Source of the DNA: Spirochaetota bacterium
GTDB lineage: Bacteria > Spirochaetota > JAGLSM01 > JAKPMW01
Reading direction: 5' to 3'
Length of the DNA: 34,086 bases
NCBI GenBank assembly: GCA_031283155.1
Contig: JAITCI010000009.1
Span: 1 to 34,086, forward strand
A model generated the notes under the pieces. That model saw only the letters and a program-made list of their open reading frames with translations. It had not been told where the DNA came from and made no database searches. A program made the position numbers and the translations under genes. Shown here piece by piece: positions 31,742 through 34,086 of this stretch (position 1 is its first letter; the number at the start of each line of letters is the position of its first letter).

Positions 31742-33066
31742 GAAACCACAACCCCGCTTAGAAGAACCGTAAATCTTGTTCCTGTATTTGGCTCGGAGAC
31801 ACAATCGATTTTCCAGCCATTCTCCTCGACAATCCGGCGCACCACAGCAAGGCCAAGACCGGTGCCGCCGTGCTTCTTGGAAAAAAACGGAATAAAGAGA
31901 TTTTGCAGCGTAAACTCATCCATCCCGCAGCCGGTATCCTCCACCGTGATCAGAACATCATGCCGTTTGCCGCTGCAGGTGATCCTCACCTGCCTTTCGG
32001 GACTCTCCTGGCTCGCCTCTATCGCGTTCAAGACCAGATTATTCAGCACCAAACGCAGCTCAAGCCGATCAAGGCGCACCCGCACGAGCGGGGGCTCGCA
32101 TACCCCCGTAAGGCTTAAGGAGCGCTCGCGGGCCGCGTCGCGCATACAGCCCAGTACCTCATCAAGCAGCGCGGAGAGCGCAAACTCCTCCGGCTTGCGT
32201 ACGCGCGCGCGCGAAAACCCAATGAACTCGGTCAGGATGCGCGCCGCGTGATCCTTTGCGCTCTCCAGGAGGGATATTTTCTTTTCTATCTTTTCGTAAT
32301 CGGCTTCCCGCAGGCTCTCGCGCATAAGCTGCAGGTTTATGGCCATCAGGTTCAGCGGATTGCGGATCTCGTGCGCCAGTCCGCTCGACATTTCGCCGAC
32401 ATAGGCCATCCTTCTGTAGGATTCTACATGCGCTTCGGAGCGTTTGTATTTGAGGAAGAGGCGCATAAAAAAATAGAAAAACAAAATGAGCAAAACGATA
32501 AAGGAAAGCGAAACGGCATACACAAGCTGGGATACCTGCGCGCGGTTCAGTTCCACGCGGTCGGTGATATATTTTTTTGAGAACCCAACAACCACTTCGC
32601 CTATCTTGTTGTCGCCCTGCACAATCGGCGATGAGATTTTATAATAGGCGACGTTGTTATGCGTGATCTGCGAGATTCTCGAGGGTTCGTTTCCGGCGGA
32701 CTCTTCCGGATTTTCCTCTTTGCGTTCCAGCAATTCCGTAAGCGGCGGGGAATCCTCCGCCCCCTCCACCAGGGTGGAAACGCCCGTCCTGTCGCGGATG
32801 ACTATCTGCACATAGTTGCGTTCCTCGGGGAAGTTCAGTTCCACCATGCGCCGCACCATGGTCTCGCGCGGGGTGGAGAGGCTCTGATTCTGCATACTCT
32901 GGCTGATAACCTGGGCAAGCTCGCGGCTGCGGCTGATATATTTGTGCTGCAGGAATTCCGGAAGATATGTATTTATCAGAAAAAAGGCGCATAAAACGAG
33001 CGCCAGAAAGACGCCGCTGAAAAGGATGATACTGCGGATGACGCTGCGGCGAAAACCACTTTCCAT
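31738..33066 (-). CDS. Membrane sensor histidine kinase (NtrB/AtoS type)
   Basis: A 442-residue kinase that pairs with the response regulator just downstream. Membrane helices lie at about 11-33 and 181-203, enclosing a 145-residue extracytoplasmic sensor domain (Cache-like by its layout: RSRELAQVISQSM start, VAYYKISSPIVQGDNKIGEVVVGFS end). The phosphorylated His is His232 in GLAHEIRNPLN. The ATPase domain has the N box LVLNNLVLNAIEAS, G1 DTGCGM and G2 GTGLGLAVV. There is no HAMP or PAS domain that I can see. The signal is unknown. Confidence 0.94.
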   Translation of the reverse strand: MESGFRRSVIRSIILFSGVFLALVLCAFFLINTYLPEFLQHKYISRSRELAQVISQSMQNQSLSTPRETMVRRMVELNFPEERNYVQIVIRDRTGVSTLVEGAEDSPPLTELLERKEENPEESAGNEPSRISQITHNNVAYYKISSPIVQGDNKIGEVVVGFSKKYITDRVELNRAQVSQLVYAVSLSFIVLLILFFYFFMRLFLKYKRSEAHVESYRRMAYVGEMSSGLAHEIRNPLNLMAINLQLMRESLREADYEKIEKKISLLESAKDHAARILTEFIGFSRARVRKPEEFALSALLDEVLGCMRDAARERSLSLTGVCEPPLVRVRLDRLELRLVLNNLVLNAIEASQESPERQVRITCSGKRHDVLITVEDTGCGMDEFTLQNLFIPFFSKKHGGTGLGLAVVRRIVEENGWKIDCVSEPNTGTRFTVLLSGVVVS

Positions 33067-33136
33067 ATTCGATCCACATCCATTCCCCTACTGTATATAT
33101 TCTGAAACTTTTGCCCGCAGGAATCAAGGAAAAAGA

Positions 33137-33167
33137 AGGGCTGCCTCCAGAATATGGAGACAGCCCT
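33137..33167 (-). terminator. Rho-independent terminator after the lamin-tail protein
   Basis: AGGGCTG and CAGCCCT form outer stem arms and CTCCA with TGGAG inner arms, with one mismatch pair (C/A) between and a 5-base loop. On the minus strand it is followed by TCTTTTTCC. It lies 27 bases after the stop of the upstream gene and separates it from the kinase. Confidence 0.85.
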
Positions 33168-33194
33168 CTTTTGCTGGTTACGCGCAGTGCTTAC

Positions 33195-34086
33195 TCAATA
33201 GATGTGCGTCCCAAGATTTTGGTAATTGGTGCTGTTGGAGGCACCGAGGATCTCCCAGTGGTCATTCGGGGCAGAATTCGGGATATACGGGGTAGCGGAA
33301 GCAGCCCAGCCACTTTTCAGACCTAGCCATTCTGCGGAAGGTCCCTTTCCGGGCTTGCGTCTTGCCGTTTTCCTCTGGTAATTGCCATACCCATTATCGC
33401 CGAATTTATCGACAACTTCATCATCATAAAATAGCCATATCCAGTCGTTCCCATTCATTCCTTGCATCACATAGCCCCCCGGCGTCTCAGACGGAATAAC
33501 AGAGCCGGGATACACTGCCAGATCGACGGCGACAGAGAGAGATATATTGTGCAGGGAGTTGCTGATAAGAAATGTTTTTCCGGAATCAATGGATTTGCCT
33601 TTGAGAGCGATTATCTTAGGATGATTTTCGACGTCGATCCCCGACGAATCCAGAGGCATAGTCCCGTGGGCACCGGTACCAGTGTTCGTTGTGATGGCGG
33701 CGTCGATACCAGTGTCGTTGTATACCTGTATCCGAATGGTGTAGTTGTCCAGAAGGACGGTATTGCCGCTTTTATTATAGAGTTCAATGAACTTGTTGTC
33801 GCCGGGGCCTGCATAGACTTCAGAGATGAGGATCGGGTAGCCCTCCGAAGAAGAGCTGCTGTCGGGCGCATCGCTGGATTCGGGCGGTTCGGAACTGGGT
33901 ACCGCGCTGGATTCAGGCGGCGCGGAACTGGGTACCGCGCTTGAAATCGGCGGTTCGGAACTGGGCGCTGCGCTTGAAATCGGCGGTTCGGAACTGGGTA
34001 CCGCGCTCGAAATCGGCGGTTCGGAACTGGGTACCGCGCTTGAAATCGGCGGCGCGGAACTGGGTGCCGCGCTGGACGCGGGGGCG
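33195..34086 (-). CDS. Lamin-tail-domain surface protein with Pro/Ser repeat linker (partial)
   Basis: The frame is open at the right window edge, so only about 297 C-terminal residues are visible. A linker of 11-residue units (PPISSAVPSSE) is followed by SSSSSEGYPILISEVYAGPGDNKFIELYN and LLDNYTIRIQVYN, the start of a lamin tail domain (LTD), which continues with FLISNSL, DWIWLFYDDEVVDKFGD and ends in HIY. Bacterial LTDs are found in secreted or surface proteins, often with nucleases or adhesins. The first Met in the visible frame is internal (33659) and is not a start. The function of the hidden N-terminal part is unknown. Confidence 0.8.
   Translation of the reverse strand, partial: APASSAAPSSAPPISSAVPSSEPPISSAVPSSEPPISSAAPSSEPPISSAVPSSAPPESSAVPSSEPPESSDAPDSSSSSEGYPILISEVYAGPGDNKFIELYNKSGNTVLLDNYTIRIQVYNDTGIDAAITTNTGTGAHGTMPLDSSGIDVENHPKIIALKGKSIDSGKTFLISNSLHNISLSVAVDLAVYPGSVIPSETPGGYVMQGMNGNDWIWLFYDDEVVDKFGDNGYGNYQRKTARRKPGKGPSAEWLGLKSGWAASATPYIPNSAPNDHWEILGASNSTNYQNLGTHIY
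33870..34086. repeat. 33-bp in-frame tandem repeats
   Basis: About 6.5 units of 33 bases run to the window edge. Each encodes 11 residues, such as PPISSAVPSSE and PPESSAVPSSE, and shares GGAACTGGGTACCGCGCT on the plus strand. Differences are few (Ile/Glu, Val/Ala, Glu/Ala), which suggests recent expansion. Confidence 0.85.

Noticed and set aside
30356..32251. Long open frame on the plus strand, about 631 codons, opposite the two-component genes
   Set aside because: It lies antisense to two clear genes (NtrC-type regulator and kinase). Its protein is low-complexity with no motif and no ribosome site; GC-rich codon bias explains the open frame.
5..34080. tRNA, rRNA, SRP RNA or other structural RNA genes
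   Set aside because: None of the expected conserved arms or CCA-adjacent features was recognised by eye; intergenic gaps are mostly too short.
33870..34086. Possible CRISPR array
   Set aside because: Units are adjacent without unique spacers and keep an open reading frame coding for Pro/Ser repeats.

Overview
The window reads as one contiguous piece of a spirochaete chromosome, most likely a Treponema relative. Three things point that way. There is a very compact ribosomal/SRP superoperon whose smc gene lacks a normal hinge. Flagellar accessory genes (FlhB C-terminal domain, FliK-like, possible FlgM-like) sit inside that operon. There are many exported TPR proteins and lipoproteins. This assignment is inferred from protein features and gene order only; no database search was run. 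No rRNA, tRNA, CRISPR or prophage was seen.

Left part (1-5.1 kb). The end of a LysM protein is followed by an exported TPR protein, both on the plus strand. All further genes except mazG are on the minus strand. A zinc/manganese ABC uptake operon runs znuA-znuC-znuB and ends with a small CC/His-containing lipoprotein coupled to znuB by an ATGA overlap. A CxxC...HxxC putative zinc-binding protein and a class I/II aminotransferase follow.

Central superoperon (17.7 down to 6.3 kb). The order is smc, a membrane-anchored small protein, a TPR protein, ffh, rpsP, khpA, rimM, trmD, rplS, rnhB, a fliK-like gene, an flhB C-terminal homologue, an HD-GYP-type protein, yraN and a possible flgM-like gene. 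It matches the Bacillus smc-ffh-rpsP-ylqC-rimM-trmD-rplS-rnhB-ylqG-ylqH order with spirochaete additions. From khpA to yraN every gene overlaps the next by 4-29 bases, so translation is probably coupled throughout. It links protein export, ribosome maturation and flagellar export control.

17.7-22.5 kb. A palindromic MITE-like element lies between divergent smc and mazG. Then comes a marR-ABC ATPase-ABC permease-GNAT operon on the minus strand. Two GGTACC-centred palindromes lie on its promoter, and a terminator follows it. Rubrerythrin with its own strong terminator lies just upstream.

22.6-34.1 kb. There is a large unknown protein, an exported M14-like metallohydrolase coupled to a TPR/FG-GAP lipoprotein, murC, an MFS transporter without a recognisable start codon just after mntP, and a second copy of the MITE-like element. 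An NtrB/NtrC-type two-component pair follows. The window ends inside a lamin-tail-domain surface protein that has an 11-residue Pro/Ser repeat linker.
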